Shown: positions 30,249-41,063 of the stretch, piece by piece
Position numbering within the stretch: position 1 is the stretch's first letter
Layout: each line of letters opens with the position of its first letter
From: Dactylis glomerata
Lineage: Eukaryota > Streptophyta > Magnoliopsida > Poales > Poaceae
Length of the DNA stretch: 64,000 bases
Assembly: GCA_007115705.1 (NCBI GenBank)
Contig: QXEO01001137.1
Location: 806,001 to 870,000 of the forward strand
Reading direction: 5' to 3'
Notes under the pieces: generated by a model
Databases searched by the model: none
What the model was told of the DNA's origin: nothing
The model's input: only the letters and a program-made list of their open reading frames with translations
Program-made: the position numbers and the translations under genes

Positions 30249-31675
30249 TGATACGTCTAAAACGTATCTATAATTTTTGATGCTCCATGCTTGTTTTTAC
30301 ACCATTTGCTTAGTGTTTCGTTACACTTCGTGGCATTTTTATGCATTTTCCGAAACTAACCTATTAACAAGATGCCACAGTGCGGATGCCACAGTGCCAG
30401 TTCCCTGTTTTCTGCTATTTTTGTGTTTTAGAAAAGTTACACAGAAAATATTCTCGGAATTGGACGAAACAAAAGCCGAACATCCAGATATTTACCGAAG
30501 CTTCCAGAGAACCGAAGAGGAGACGGAACCGAGCCAGAGGGTGGCCTCACCACCAGGGGGCGCGGCCCAGGGCCTGGTCGCGCCGCCCTATGGTGAGCCC
30601 CACCTGGTCCACTTCTGACGCTGCCCCTTCGCCTATAAAGACCCCCTGACGGGAAAAACCTAAACACCCGATCACTTTTCCAGAAACACATCGCGATCCG
30701 CCGCCATCGTCGACCCGAGATCGGGAGGATCCAGAAGCTCTTCCCGGCACCCTGCCGGAGAGAGGAATCGCCACTAGAGGTCTTCTTCATCGCCATGCTT
30801 GCCTCCGGCGCGATGAGTGAGTAGTCTACCTTGGACTATGGGTCCATAGCAGTAGCTAGATGGTTGTCTTCTCCACCATGTGCTTCATGTTTAGATCTCG
30901 TGAGCTGCCTTACATGATCGAGATCACCGTTATGTAATTCTACATGTTGTGTTTATTGGGATCCGATGAATATTGGTGTTATGATTGAGTTGATGTGCTG
31001 AATATTATCTTATGTTATCTCTATGTTGTTTATGATCTTGCATGCTCTCCGTTGTTAGTAGCTATCTTGGCCGAGTAGATACTACTGACTCCAAGAGGGG
31101 GTATTTATGCCCGATAGTTGGGTTCATGCCTCTATTTAATCTGGGGGAGTGACAGAAACCTCTAAGGTTGTAGATGTGTTGTTGCCACTAGGGAGAAAAC
31201 AACATTCTTATGTCCAAGGACATATGCTTTGTTTACATTACACACTTTGCTTAATGCAGTTATCTGTTGTTCGCAACTTAATACTTATGGGGTTCTCGGA
31301 TTGATTTCCCGCGAGTGAATTATTAGTCATAGATGCAGTTGGATGGCGGTCTATGTATCTTGTTGTAATGTTCAGAGTAAATCTCATAGTGATCCTCTCG
31401 ACATATGCACGTTATCTTTATTCTATCAATTGCCCAACTGTAATTTGTTTACCCATCATGTTGTTATTTACTCCCTCCGTTTTAAAATATAAGATGTTTT
31501 AGGTTTGTGAAGCGAATGTATCTAGACATATTTTAGTGTGTATATTCAAATGAACCTACACACTAAAAAATATCTAAATACATTTGCTTCACAAAGCTAA
31601 AACATCTTATATTTTAAAATGGAGGGAGTATCTTATAGAGAGACAACACTAGTGAACTGTGGACCCCGGTCCTAT
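30249..31675 (+). repeat. Left LTR of element B, truncated
   Basis: It matches 45440-47084 up to GGACCCCGGTCCTATT, then is cut by element C. A Stowaway MITE (31471-31628) is inserted in it. Confidence 0.85.
31471..31628. mobile_element. Stowaway MITE in LTR of B
   Basis: 158 bp, ends CTCCCTCCGTTTTAAAATAT and its inverse, with the TA duplication at 31469-31470 and 31629-31630. The central part is palindromic (TTTAGTGTGTA...TACACACTAAA). Confidence 0.92.
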
Positions 31676-33473
31676 TGTAACACCCCAGGTTCCTACAACC
31701 CGGCAATGCTACCACACTTCCCCCAAAAAAACATTTACACACACTTCGACCAACTAAAATTTTCGGCAGCACCTCCTTTGTTTTTAATGACATCCACGAC
31801 ACGCAATTCACAATATAATAAATCCAATATTGATAAAAGTAGATATGCACCCACGCAGATCATATAATGCAAGACTTCATGACACAAGGTTTAAAGATTT
31901 AAATCTAGGGCAGCCAAGGCTCACAAAACATCCATAGGACTCCTGGAAACACGATAATGTACTAATAACCATAGATCAACTATGTAATGTGATCTTCTAA
32001 GGCATGTAGTGTAGACGTGTGCGTCGAAGTGGTAGTGAACTACTCCCTCCCATGCATGATGCTACACTGAGTACCTGAAAAGAAACCAAATAAAACAGAG
32101 GAAAGGCAAGAGTGAGTAAAGATATACTCAGCAAAGTATTATGTAGAGCCAAAACAATAAGAAAGAATCCAACATTCCAAAGGAAAACCAGAAACATTTT
32201 TATACAACTTATTCTTTACAGTTGGAGCATTCCGGAATATTCACTGTTAACTTCCTCACCGACCTTGCGTAATAGTTAATCATGTGAATTATCACCGACC
32301 TAGCTCAAGCTCACCGGAGTAATTACACAATAACTTAACTCACCGACCCTCGCGGAATAGTTACCTGTAACTTTATCACCGCCCTGGCTTAAAAATAAAA
32401 TTGTCGAATACTTCACAAGGCAAAAAACAGCCAATACAACAACTCACTGACAGCAAACCAAAGACACTCATAACATCAAACATGCACTTGCCTTAGGATG
32501 GATGATCAAGCCGTAGAACCACTCCCGACACCCGGACCTCCAAATCCTGTAGGTAAAACGATCTTAGGAATTGTTCTCACAGGTTCTAACTAAACTGTAG
32601 CGTGTGGTTCGTAGTAGTAATTCTGTACTGGAATTAGAACAAACACACTTGAACCCATCGGTAATAAACAGAAGCTAATTCGGAACCTGACCAAATAATT
32701 CCATAGTATCCACACACTACAATTATCAATCTACAAGAGTGAGCGACACAAGGCTGTACTAATCTGAATCCTTCCTTTATAAAAAAGAACACTTATTGCA
32801 GCAAAGCATGTAGTACGTCTTGGCTAGAAAATCTAATTGAGAGCATCGATGCACGTCCTGATATTGGTTACTGATTGGAAATAGTTAGCAACCAGTCCAG
32901 TGAATCGAATCCATACACGATACTAGTATAAAAAAAGATTGATGCTAGCGACTGGATTCGTGCGGACTAAGCTATGAATCGAATCGGCACCAGCATAATT
33001 GCCTGCGGAAGTATTCTGAATACCTGGTGAAGTGACCACCGTGAACGAGGGAACCAAGCGGACCAAACAACAACGACCCGGCACCCCGCACTGGAGCAGC
33101 TGCCGGTGGCGGACGAGGTGGATCCCTAGTTGATGGAGCTCCCGATGGCGGCGTTTGGTTGTGCGGGAGAGAGTTTGGTTCGGGTTTGGGCTGGGCCTAG
33201 GTCGTGGGGATTTAAGTTTCCCTTTTTTTCCCATCCAGATCCGAATTAAAAATAAAATCCGAAAATGCCTCTAACAGTCTATATTTTAATAAAACTCTAA
33301 ATTTTATTTTGAACTCAGATTTGCGGAAACTACATAATTTCGAACAACTCGACGATACGACTCCAACTATGGTCTTGGATTTTCCATACGACTTATGGAT
33401 CTAAAAGTCAATTTTTTGGTCAACTATAAGGAGCTATGTCAAGATTAGTCTTTATAAATTCCGGGGTATTACA
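31676..33473 (-). repeat. 3' LTR of element C
   Basis: On the minus strand it starts TGTAATACCCCGGAATTTAT and ends GGGGTGTTACA. It is preceded by the purine tract GGGTGGAGAA. Confidence 0.9.
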
Positions 33474-33555
33474 TTCTCCACCCGTTCAACTGAATTCGTC
33501 CTCGAATTCTCACTCACCCACGATAAAAGATGGCTGAAGTTTAAATAAATCGTAG

Positions 33556-35463
33556 TTACTCATCAGGTGTAAATAGCTCGGGATATTTCTCTCGCATTCT
33601 TGATCCCAATTCCCATGTTGCCTCTCGCTCTGTTTGATTTGTCCAAAGAATCTTGACAAACTTGAGTGTCCGATGCCTCATTACGCGATCAGCCTCCTCC
33701 AAGATCCGTACAGGCCGAGCCTCAAACGTCAAATCTTGCTCAATCATAATTGGCTCCAACGTCATCTGCCGTTCAGGATCTCGGAAATACTTTCTCAACA
33801 TGGAGATATAGAATACATTATGTATACCCTTCATTGACTCGAGTAGTTCAAGGCGGTATGCTAATTTCCCAACTCGTGCCACTATCTTGAAAGGACCAAT
33901 GTATCGTGGGCTGAGCTTCCCTTTGATATTAAATCTCACAACACCTTTACTAGGTGATACCCTTAGAAGCACCTCATCACCCACTTGAAATTCCATGTTT
34001 CGTCTCTTGGAATCAGCATAACTCTTTTGCCTACTCTGTGCAGCCAGCATATGTTGTCTAATCTCGGCAACTCTCTCAGTTGTTTGCTGTACCCAATCTG
34101 GCCGCAACACTGCTTTCTCACCCACGACAGTCCAACAAAGCGGAGATCTGCACTTCCGTCCATATAGAGCCTCGTAAGGTGCCATGCGGATGCTAACTTG
34201 ATAGCTATTATTATATGAAAACTCCACCAGTGGCAAGTGGTCCTCCCAACTACCTTGCCAAGATAAAACACAACATCTCAGTATATCCTCCAAGGTCTGG
34301 ATCGTACGCTCTGACTGGCCATCCGTTTGGGGGTGAAACGATGTGCTACGCCTCAACTCTGTACCCAACGCACTTTGAAGGCTCTCCCAGAACTTGGATA
34401 CAAACTTAGCATCTCTATCGGAAACAATAGTTTTTGGAACCCCATGCAACCGTACTATCTCTCTCACATATATCGGAGCCAGGTCACTCGCTGAATTTGT
34501 AGTGCGAATAGGTATATAATGAGCGACTTTGCTGAGCCGGTCCAAAACCACCCAAATAGCATCCTTCCCTCGTTGTGTACGAGGTAGCCCAACAACAAAA
34601 TCCATTGCAATGTCATCCCATGGCCACTCCGGAACCGCTAGGGATTGCAACAATCCTGCTGGTCTCTTATGCTCAGCCTTGACTTGCTGACACACACTAC
34701 AAGAAGCCACATATTTAGCGACGTCAACCTTCATCCGTTTCCACCAATAATTTTTCTTTAAATCCTGGTACATCTTGTTTTCACCTGGATGTACTGTATA
34801 TGGAGTACGGTGTGCCTCCCTCAAAATATCTTGTTTTACCTGTGAGTTTTGTGGCACACAAAGATGACCGTGAAACCGAACTGCTCCCATGGCATCCAAA
34901 GTAAAATCTCCAGTCTTCCCTTCTCGAATGCGCTTCTTAGCCTGCTGCAGTAGTCGATCTTGTTGATGTGCTTCCAATACTCGATCTGGTATGGCTGACT
35001 CAAGAATGAGTTGTGACTCTGATTCGACAACTCCTGCATAGCAATATGAGATATCCATCCGCTGAAAATCAGCTATTAAGAAATTTATTGTGGGAGGAAC
35101 TGACTTCCGACTAAGAGCATCCGCAACCACATTTCCTTTACCCGGTGTATACTGAATATTGAGATCATAATCTTTAATCAACTCCAAGCATCTCCTCTGC
35201 CTTAAGTTCAAATCCTTCTGGGTGAAGATATACTTGAGACTCTTATGATCTGTAAATATGTCACACGTCGCTCCATAGAGATAATGCCTCCAAATCTTGA
35301 GTGCAAAAACAACAGCTGCGAGTTCTAGATCATGGGTAGGATAATTTTCCCCATGCTTCCTCAACTGCCTAGATGCGTAGGCAATAACCTTACCATTCTG
35401 CATGAGCACACAGCCAAGCCCGACACGAGAAGCATCAGGAGTATACTGTGAAACGCTCTCCAA
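33556..35463 (-). CDS. RNase H-integrase-chromodomain part of pol
   Basis: Continuation of the preceding polyprotein in the next frame. RNase H: DASRVGLGCVL, YPTHDLELAAVVFALK, FTDHKSLKYI, VADALSRK. Integrase zinc finger HHCC: H in AHRTPYTVHPG and the pair CSVCQQVK. Catalytic triad context: MDFVVGLP, VSDRDAKF and QSERTIQTLE. GPY/F module: RYIGPFKIVARVGKLAYRL. C-terminal chromodomain-like segment: LEEADRVMRHRTLKFVKILW...EATWELGSRMREKYPELF. Chromodomains direct integration to marked chromatin. The ORF as listed starts at a Met created by the shifted frame and is not an independent gene. Confidence 0.85.
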   Translation of the reverse strand: MESVSQYTPDASRVGLGCVLMQNGKVIAYASRQLRKHGENYPTHDLELAAVVFALKIWRHYLYGATCDIFTDHKSLKYIFTQKDLNLRQRRCLELIKDYDLNIQYTPGKGNVVADALSRKSVPPTINFLIADFQRMDISYCYAGVVESESQLILESAIPDRVLEAHQQDRLLQQAKKRIREGKTGDFTLDAMGAVRFHGHLCVPQNSQVKQDILREAHRTPYTVHPGENKMYQDLKKNYWWKRMKVDVAKYVASCSVCQQVKAEHKRPAGLLQSLAVPEWPWDDIAMDFVVGLPRTQRGKDAIWVVLDRLSKVAHYIPIRTTNSASDLAPIYVREIVRLHGVPKTIVSDRDAKFVSKFWESLQSALGTELRRSTSFHPQTDGQSERTIQTLEDILRCCVLSWQGSWEDHLPLVEFSYNNSYQVSIRMAPYEALYGRKCRSPLCWTVVGEKAVLRPDWVQQTTERVAEIRQHMLAAQSRQKSYADSKRRNMEFQVGDEVLLRVSPSKGVVRFNIKGKLSPRYIGPFKIVARVGKLAYRLELLESMKGIHNVFYISMLRKYFRDPERQMTLEPIMIEQDLTFEARPVRILEEADRVMRHRTLKFVKILWTNQTEREATWELGSRMREKYPELFTPDE

Positions 35464-38338
35464 ACTCTGGAAGTGTGAGAATAGGAGCTGACACCAATCT
35501 ATCCTTCAACAAGCAAAAACTACGCTCACACTCCTGGGTCCATTGAAACTTTACCCCTTTATGTGTAAGCATGGTCATGGGCTTGGCAATAATGGAAAAA
35601 TCCTTCACGAAACGCCGGTAATAGCCAGCCATTCCCAAGAAACTTCTCACCTCCTTTACAGTGGATGGTCGTTCCCACTCAACGACAGTGGAAACCTTGT
35701 TGGGGTCAACGCAAATACCTTCGCGATTGATAACATGGCCCAAAAAGGTGACATCCACAAGCCAAAACTCACATTTCTTCAACTTAGCATAGAACTTGTT
35801 CTTCCTCAATGTCTCAAGTACCATGCTCAAATGACGCTCATGCTCTTCCTCCGTTTTGGAGAAAATGAGAATGTCGTCGATAAATACCACCACAAAATCA
35901 TCATACTTATAAAACATGCTATTCATCGCCTCCATGAAATAAGCCGGTGCATTAGTTAGACCAAAAGACATAACCTTAAACTCATAATGCCCATACTTGG
36001 TAGAGAACGCTGTCTTCTCAATATCCTCTTCGCGCACTCTTATTTGGTTATAGCCCGACTGCAGATCAATTTTTGAAAATACCTTTGCTCCCTTCAATTG
36101 ATCAAATAAGTCCTCAATGCGAGGCATCGGATATTTGTTCTTGATAGTAACCGCATTAAGAGCACGGTAATCAATACACATCCGCAAACTCAAATCTTTC
36201 TTCTCGGTAAACAAGACAGGAGCTCCCCATGATGACACACTACCCCGAATCAAACCCTTGGACGGTAGGTCATCAATTTGCTTCTTCAGCTCATCTTGGA
36301 AAGGACGAGCTAAACGATACGGAGCGATTGAAATTGGGCGAGCACCAGGAACAAGGTCAATACGAAATACCACGTCACGCTCCGGTGGCATACCTGGTAA
36401 CTCCGCAGGAAAAACATCAGGATAATTTTTAACCACACGAATGGCCTCGATTTTCAGCTCTTTACTTGGCTTCGCTAGCAAAGCCCAAAGAAATCCGGTC
36501 TTCACCAGCCGCTGACCCGGAAACAGGCTAGCCAACAATGATAGCGAACGTTGAGGTGCATTGCACTGAAAGATTAATTGTTTACCGGATGGAGCCTCCA
36601 AGGTGATGGTCTTCCAGAAACAAGATATTATGGCCCGATAACGGTGCAGCCAATCCATACCAAGGATAACATCAAACGATGGTAGAGGAATTACCATCAA
36701 GTTTGCCACGAAATCTTCATCGCCTATGGAGATAACACAACCCGGACATGCTACAGAACTGGTGATCAAACCACCAGGGGAACTAGCTCGGACAGATTGG
36801 GAAAAATCTTGGCTATATAGGCTAGATTTCTTTACAAAATCAAGTGACACGAACGAGTAGGTAGCACCAGAATCAAAGAGAATTAATGCATCATGTGAAT
36901 CAACTGGAAGTATACCTGTAACGACATCAGGGCGACCCAGAGAGGACATAGTAGGCATGTCATAGATCCCAGGTTGTGCTGAAGAAGAAATCCCAGGAGC
37001 CTGATGTGGTGGTAGCGGAGCAGTAGGTGGTGCAGGTAACTGAAGCGGGGCGTGTGATGTAGGAAGAGGAGTCGCTGCCAAGTAGTAACCTGGCGGCGGA
37101 GCTGGGAACGATTGGGACTGAAAGTGCTGAGCTAGATACGCCTGAGGTGGTGGTTGAAACTGCTGAGAAGATGCCATCATATGTACTGAACCATGGGAAG
37201 ATCTGACTGTGGATACTGAACCACGAGAGGATCCTTCTACCGAAGACCCTGCTTTGGAAGATGTGGCCACCTCCCACTTGATAACAGAGTTCGGGTTCTC
37301 TTTGCAGACTCTACTCATGTGTCCACATTTGCCACATTGATGACAAGACCCTAAAAAGTCGCACTCAGATGAGCGATGACCCTCGCCGCACTTGAAACAA
37401 AGCATGCCCTGCCCTGGAACAGGTCGGAGGAATGTAGGTGCAGTAGAGCGTGACCCTGGAGTAGAGTGAACCCCTGTCTGCCTTGGCTTGATCGACTGCT
37501 GAGAGTGATGTCCTGACTTGAACTTCTTGAAGTCTGATCGCTGATTAGACCCACTTCCATCTTGGTAGGTCCTCTTGTGCCCAGAACCACCATTATTGGT
37601 ACTAGCAGTACGAGCTGTCTCTGCCTCCGTGAGCTGATATTGTAACTCCAACCCCCTAGCCTGCTCAACCACGGAGAAATAGTCGAGTGGCCGGTTCACT
37701 CCCATGACATGTCGGTACCGTGAATTAAGCCCTTCAAAGAACCTCCTTGCTTTCTCAGGCTCATTCTGGTTAATGTGGTCCACAAAGTGAACAATCTTTC
37801 TAAATTCAGCATCATACTCATCCACTGTCTTGTTCCCTTGCTTGATGTTCCTTAGGGCCACATCCATCTTCTCCCTGAATGAAGATGGGTAGTACTTAGC
37901 AGTGAATTGGTTAACAAAAACATCCCACATCGGCGGTCCATGTGCCGGTGTCCAAGCTACAAAAACACCTTCCCACCAAACATCAGCGAGACCCTTCAGT
38001 TGAAAAGCCACATAAACAACCTTGTCTTCTGGCGTCACCACCGAAGCACCCATGTATCTCTCCATGTTGCGGAGCCAGCTTGAAGCATCCATTGGTGTCC
38101 CTGATCCATCAAACTTTTCCAATTTCATATCCAACCATTTGGTGAGAGTCATGTTTGAAGCACGACGTCCGTCACTATTGCTAGAACGGCTAGCATCCTC
38201 GTCTTCATTATGACTCTGCTCAACCTCTGGATCCGACTCCTCTGCTCGACCGTTGCGGCCAGCATGGCCATTGTGGCCAGCACGACCACGAGCACGACCT
38301 CTACGTCTCGGCGGCATAACTATACAACACACAACCAA
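35435..38338 (-). CDS. Gag-protease-RT part of chromovirus polyprotein
   Basis: 967-residue frame; the likely start is the second Met (38317, MPPRRRGRARGRA). Order: gag capsid about 60-240 (WLRNMERYMG, VWWEGV, FTAKYYPSSFREK); two zinc knuckles about 320-350 (CFKCGEGHRSSEC, one residue short of the usual spacing, and CHQCGKCGHMSRVC); Pro/Gln-rich linker; aspartic protease with active site LFDSGATYSF; reverse transcriptase with PYRLARPFQDELKKQ, LRMCIDYRALN, DLQSGYNQIRV and the catalytic VVFIDDILIFS; then the beginning of RNase H. It ends prematurely at TGA 35437-35435 because of one extra base at about 35437. Domain order and primer site fit Ty3-gypsy chromoviruses of the Tekay/Del group. Confidence 0.85.
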   Translation of the reverse strand: MVVCCIVMPPRRRGRARGRAGHNGHAGRNGRAEESDPEVEQSHNEDEDASRSSNSDGRRASNMTLTKWLDMKLEKFDGSGTPMDASSWLRNMERYMGASVVTPEDKVVYVAFQLKGLADVWWEGVFVAWTPAHGPPMWDVFVNQFTAKYYPSSFREKMDVALRNIKQGNKTVDEYDAEFRKIVHFVDHINQNEPEKARRFFEGLNSRYRHVMGVNRPLDYFSVVEQARGLELQYQLTEAETARTASTNNGGSGHKRTYQDGSGSNQRSDFKKFKSGHHSQQSIKPRQTGVHSTPGSRSTAPTFLRPVPGQGMLCFKCGEGHRSSECDFLGSCHQCGKCGHMSRVCKENPNSVIKWEVATSSKAGSSVEGSSRGSVSTVRSSHGSVHMMASSQQFQPPPQAYLAQHFQSQSFPAPPPGYYLAATPLPTSHAPLQLPAPPTAPLPPHQAPGISSSAQPGIYDMPTMSSLGRPDVVTGILPVDSHDALILFDSGATYSFVSLDFVKKSSLYSQDFSQSVRASSPGGLITSSVACPGCVISIGDEDFVANLMVIPLPSFDVILGMDWLHRYRAIISCFWKTITLEAPSGKQLIFQCNAPQRSLSLLASLFPGQRLVKTGFLWALLAKPSKELKIEAIRVVKNYPDVFPAELPGMPPERDVVFRIDLVPGARPISIAPYRLARPFQDELKKQIDDLPSKGLIRGSVSSWGAPVLFTEKKDLSLRMCIDYRALNAVTIKNKYPMPRIEDLFDQLKGAKVFSKIDLQSGYNQIRVREEDIEKTAFSTKYGHYEFKVMSFGLTNAPAYFMEAMNSMFYKYDDFVVVFIDDILIFSKTEEEHERHLSMVLETLRKNKFYAKLKKCEFWLVDVTFLGHVINREGICVDPNKVSTVVEWERPSTVKEVRSFLGMAGYYRRFVKDFSIIAKPMTMLTHKGVKFQWTQECERSFCLLKDRLVSAPILTLPEFGERFTVYS

Positions 38339-38623
38339 TAATCAGCAACCATAACACATAACATCAAATCATCTCCATCCTTACTCAAAGGATTAGCTAA
38401 AGAAGCAACATAAAAAAATCAGCAGAAACGTAAATGACATGCATGACCCAAGACCCCATCCTACAGTGCACAAGTGTGTCAAAATTTTATTGGTTGTTCC
38501 TAAGTCAAGTTTTAGTTATTTAAGCAACCTACAAGACAAAGTTTCCAAAATAACTAGTTGTTTATCCTATATAGATTAAAAAAAGTTTCTTTTTCTTCCT
38601 ACTCCAGAGATCTAAAACCAATA

Positions 38624-38635
38624 GCTCTGATACCA
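38624..38635 (-). other. Primer-binding site (tRNA-iMet), element C
   Basis: Minus-strand TGGTATCAGAGC, two bases from the LTR end, is the standard initiator-Met primer site of plant retrotransposons. Confidence 0.9.
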
Positions 38636-38637
38636 AC

Positions 38638-40439
38638 TGTAACACCCCAGGTTCCTACAACCCGGCAATGCTACCACACTTCCCCCAAAAAAACATTTAC
38701 ACACACTTCGACCAACTAAAATTTTCGGCAGCACCTCCTTTGTTTTTAAGGACATCCACGACACGCAATTCACAATATAATAAATCCAATATTGATAAAA
38801 GTAGATATGCACCCACGCAGATCATATAATGCAAGACTTTATGACACAAGGTTTAAAGATTTAAATCTAGAGCAGCCAAGGCTCACAAAACATGCATAAG
38901 ACTCCTGGAAACACGATAATGTACTAATAACCATAGATCAACTATGTAATGTGATCTTCTAAGGCATGTAGTGTAGACGTGTGCGTCGAAGTGGTAGTGA
39001 ACTACTCCCTCCCATGCATGATGCTACACTGAGTACCTGAAAAGAAACCAAATAAAACAGAGGAAAGGCAAGAGTGAGTAAAGATATACTCAGCAAAGTA
39101 CTATGTAGAGCCAAAACAATAAGAAAGAATCCAACATTCCAAAGGAAAACCAGAAACATTTTTATACAACTTATTCTTTACAGTTGGAGCATTCCGGAAT
39201 ATTCACTGTTAACTTCCTCACCGACCTTGCGGAATAGTTAATCACGTGAATTATCACCGACCTAGCTCAAGCTCACCGGAGTAGTTACACAATAACTTAA
39301 CTCACCGACCCTCGCGGAATAGTTACCTGTAACTTTATCACCGCCCTGGCTTAAAAATAAAATTGTCGAATACTTCACAAGGCAAAAAACAGCCAATACA
39401 ACAACTCACTGACAGCAAACCAAAGACACTCATAACATCAAACATGCACTTGCCTTAGGATGGATGATCAAGCCGTAGAACCACTCCCGACACCCGGACC
39501 TCCAAATCCTGTAGGTAAAACGATCTTAGGAATTGTTCTCACAGGTTCTAACTAAACTGTAGCGTGTGGTTCGTAGTAGTAATTCTGTACTGGAATTAGA
39601 ACAAACACACTCGAACCCATCGGTAATAAACAGAAGCTAATTCGGAACCTGACCAAATAATTCCATAGTATCCACACACTACAATTATCAATCTACAAGA
39701 GTGAGCGACACAAGGCTGTACTAATCTGAATCCTTCCTTTATAAAAAAGAACACTTATTGCAGCAAAGCATGTAGTACGTCTTGGCTAGAAAATCTAATT
39801 GAGAGCATCGATGCACGTCCTGATATTGGTTACTGATTGGAAATAGTTAGCAACCAGTCCAGTGAATCGAATCCATACACGATACTAGTATAAAAAAAGA
39901 TTGATGCTAGCGACTGGATTCGTGCGGACTAAGCTATGAATCGAATCGGCACCAGCATAATTGCCTGCGGAAGTATTCTGAATACCTGGTGAAGTGACCA
40001 CCGTGAACGAGGGAACCAAGCGGACCAAACAACAACGACCCGGCACCCCGCACTGGAGCAGCTGCCGGTGGCGGACGAGGTGGATCCCTAGTTGATGGAG
40101 CTCCCGACGGCGGCGTCTGGTTGTGCGGGAGAGAGTTTGGTTCGGGTTTGGGCTGGGCCTAGGTCGTGGGGATTTAAGTTTCCCTTTTTTTTCCCATCCA
40201 GATCCGAATTAAAAATAAAATCCGAAAATGCCTCTAACAGTCTGTATTTTAATAAAACTCTAAATTTTATTTTGAACTCAGATTTGCGGAAACTTATACA
40301 TAATTTCGAACAACTCGACGATACGACTCCAACTATGGTCTTAGATTTTCCATACGACTTATGGATCTAAAAGTCAATTTTTTGGTCAACTATAAGGAGC
40401 TATGTCAAGATTAGTCTTTATAAATTCCGGGGTATTACA
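38638..40439 (-). repeat. Middle (shared) LTR of element C
   Basis: Nearly identical to 31676-33473. It serves as 5' LTR for 33474-38637 and as 3' LTR for the partial copy at 40440-41059. Confidence 0.9.
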
Positions 40440-40521
40440 TTCTCCACCCGTTCAACTGAATTCGTCCTCGAATTCTCACTCACCCACGATAAAAGATGGC
40501 GGAAGTTTAAATATATCGTAG

Positions 40522-41059
40522 TTACTCACCAGGTGTAAATAGCTCGGGATACTTCTCTCGCATTCTTGATTCCAATTCCCATGTTGCCTCTCGCTCTGTT
40601 TGATTTGTCCAAAGAATCTTGACAAACTTGAGTGTCCGACGCCTCATTACGCGATCAGCCTCCTCCAAGATCCGTACAGACCGAGCCTCAAACGTCAAAT
40701 CTTGCTCAATCATAATTGGCTCCAACGTCATCTGTCGTTCAGGATCTCGGAAATACTTTCTCAACATGGAGATATAGAATACATTATGTATACCCTTCAT
40801 TGACTCGAGTAGTTCAAGGCGGTATGCTAATTTCCCAACTCGTGCCACTATCTTGAAAGGACCAATGTATCGTGGGCTGAGCTTCCCTTTGATATTAAAT
40901 CTCACAACACCTTTACTAGGTGATACCCTTAGAAGCACCTCATCACCCACTTGAAATTTCATGTTTCGTCTCTTGGGATCAGCATAACTCTTTTGCCTAC
41001 TCTGTGCAGTCAGCATATGTTGTCTAATCTCGGCAACTCTCTCAGTTGTTTGCTGTACC
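40522..41059 (-). pseudogene. Integrase C-terminus of partial second copy of C
   Basis: It repeats the last about 180 residues of the pol just described (VAEIRQHMLTAQSRQKSYAD, RYIGPFKIVARVGK, chromodomain end YPELFTPGE) with a few substitutions. The 5' side is lost where the sequence turns into element B gag at about 41060. Confidence 0.85.
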
Positions 41060-41063
41060 AAAT

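Larger units (their letters stand above)
31676..41059 (-). mobile_element. Tekay-like chromovirus C with shared-LTR tandem copy
   Basis: LTRs 31676-33473 (1798 bp) and 38638-40439 (1802 bp) enclose a 5.2-kb internal region on the minus strand, with an iMet primer site and a gag-protease-RT-RNaseH-integrase-chromodomain order. Beyond the right LTR the internal 3' end starts again (40440-41059) and is cut off at the junction with element B. The arrangement LTR-internal-LTR-internal(partial) indicates a tandem unit sharing one LTR, later deleted on its right side. Confidence 0.85.

Noticed and set aside
41046..41063. Apparent start of element B gag at 41046
   Set aside because: The codon there is TTG and lies in element C sequence; the first ATG is 41064 and the true gag start is deleted.
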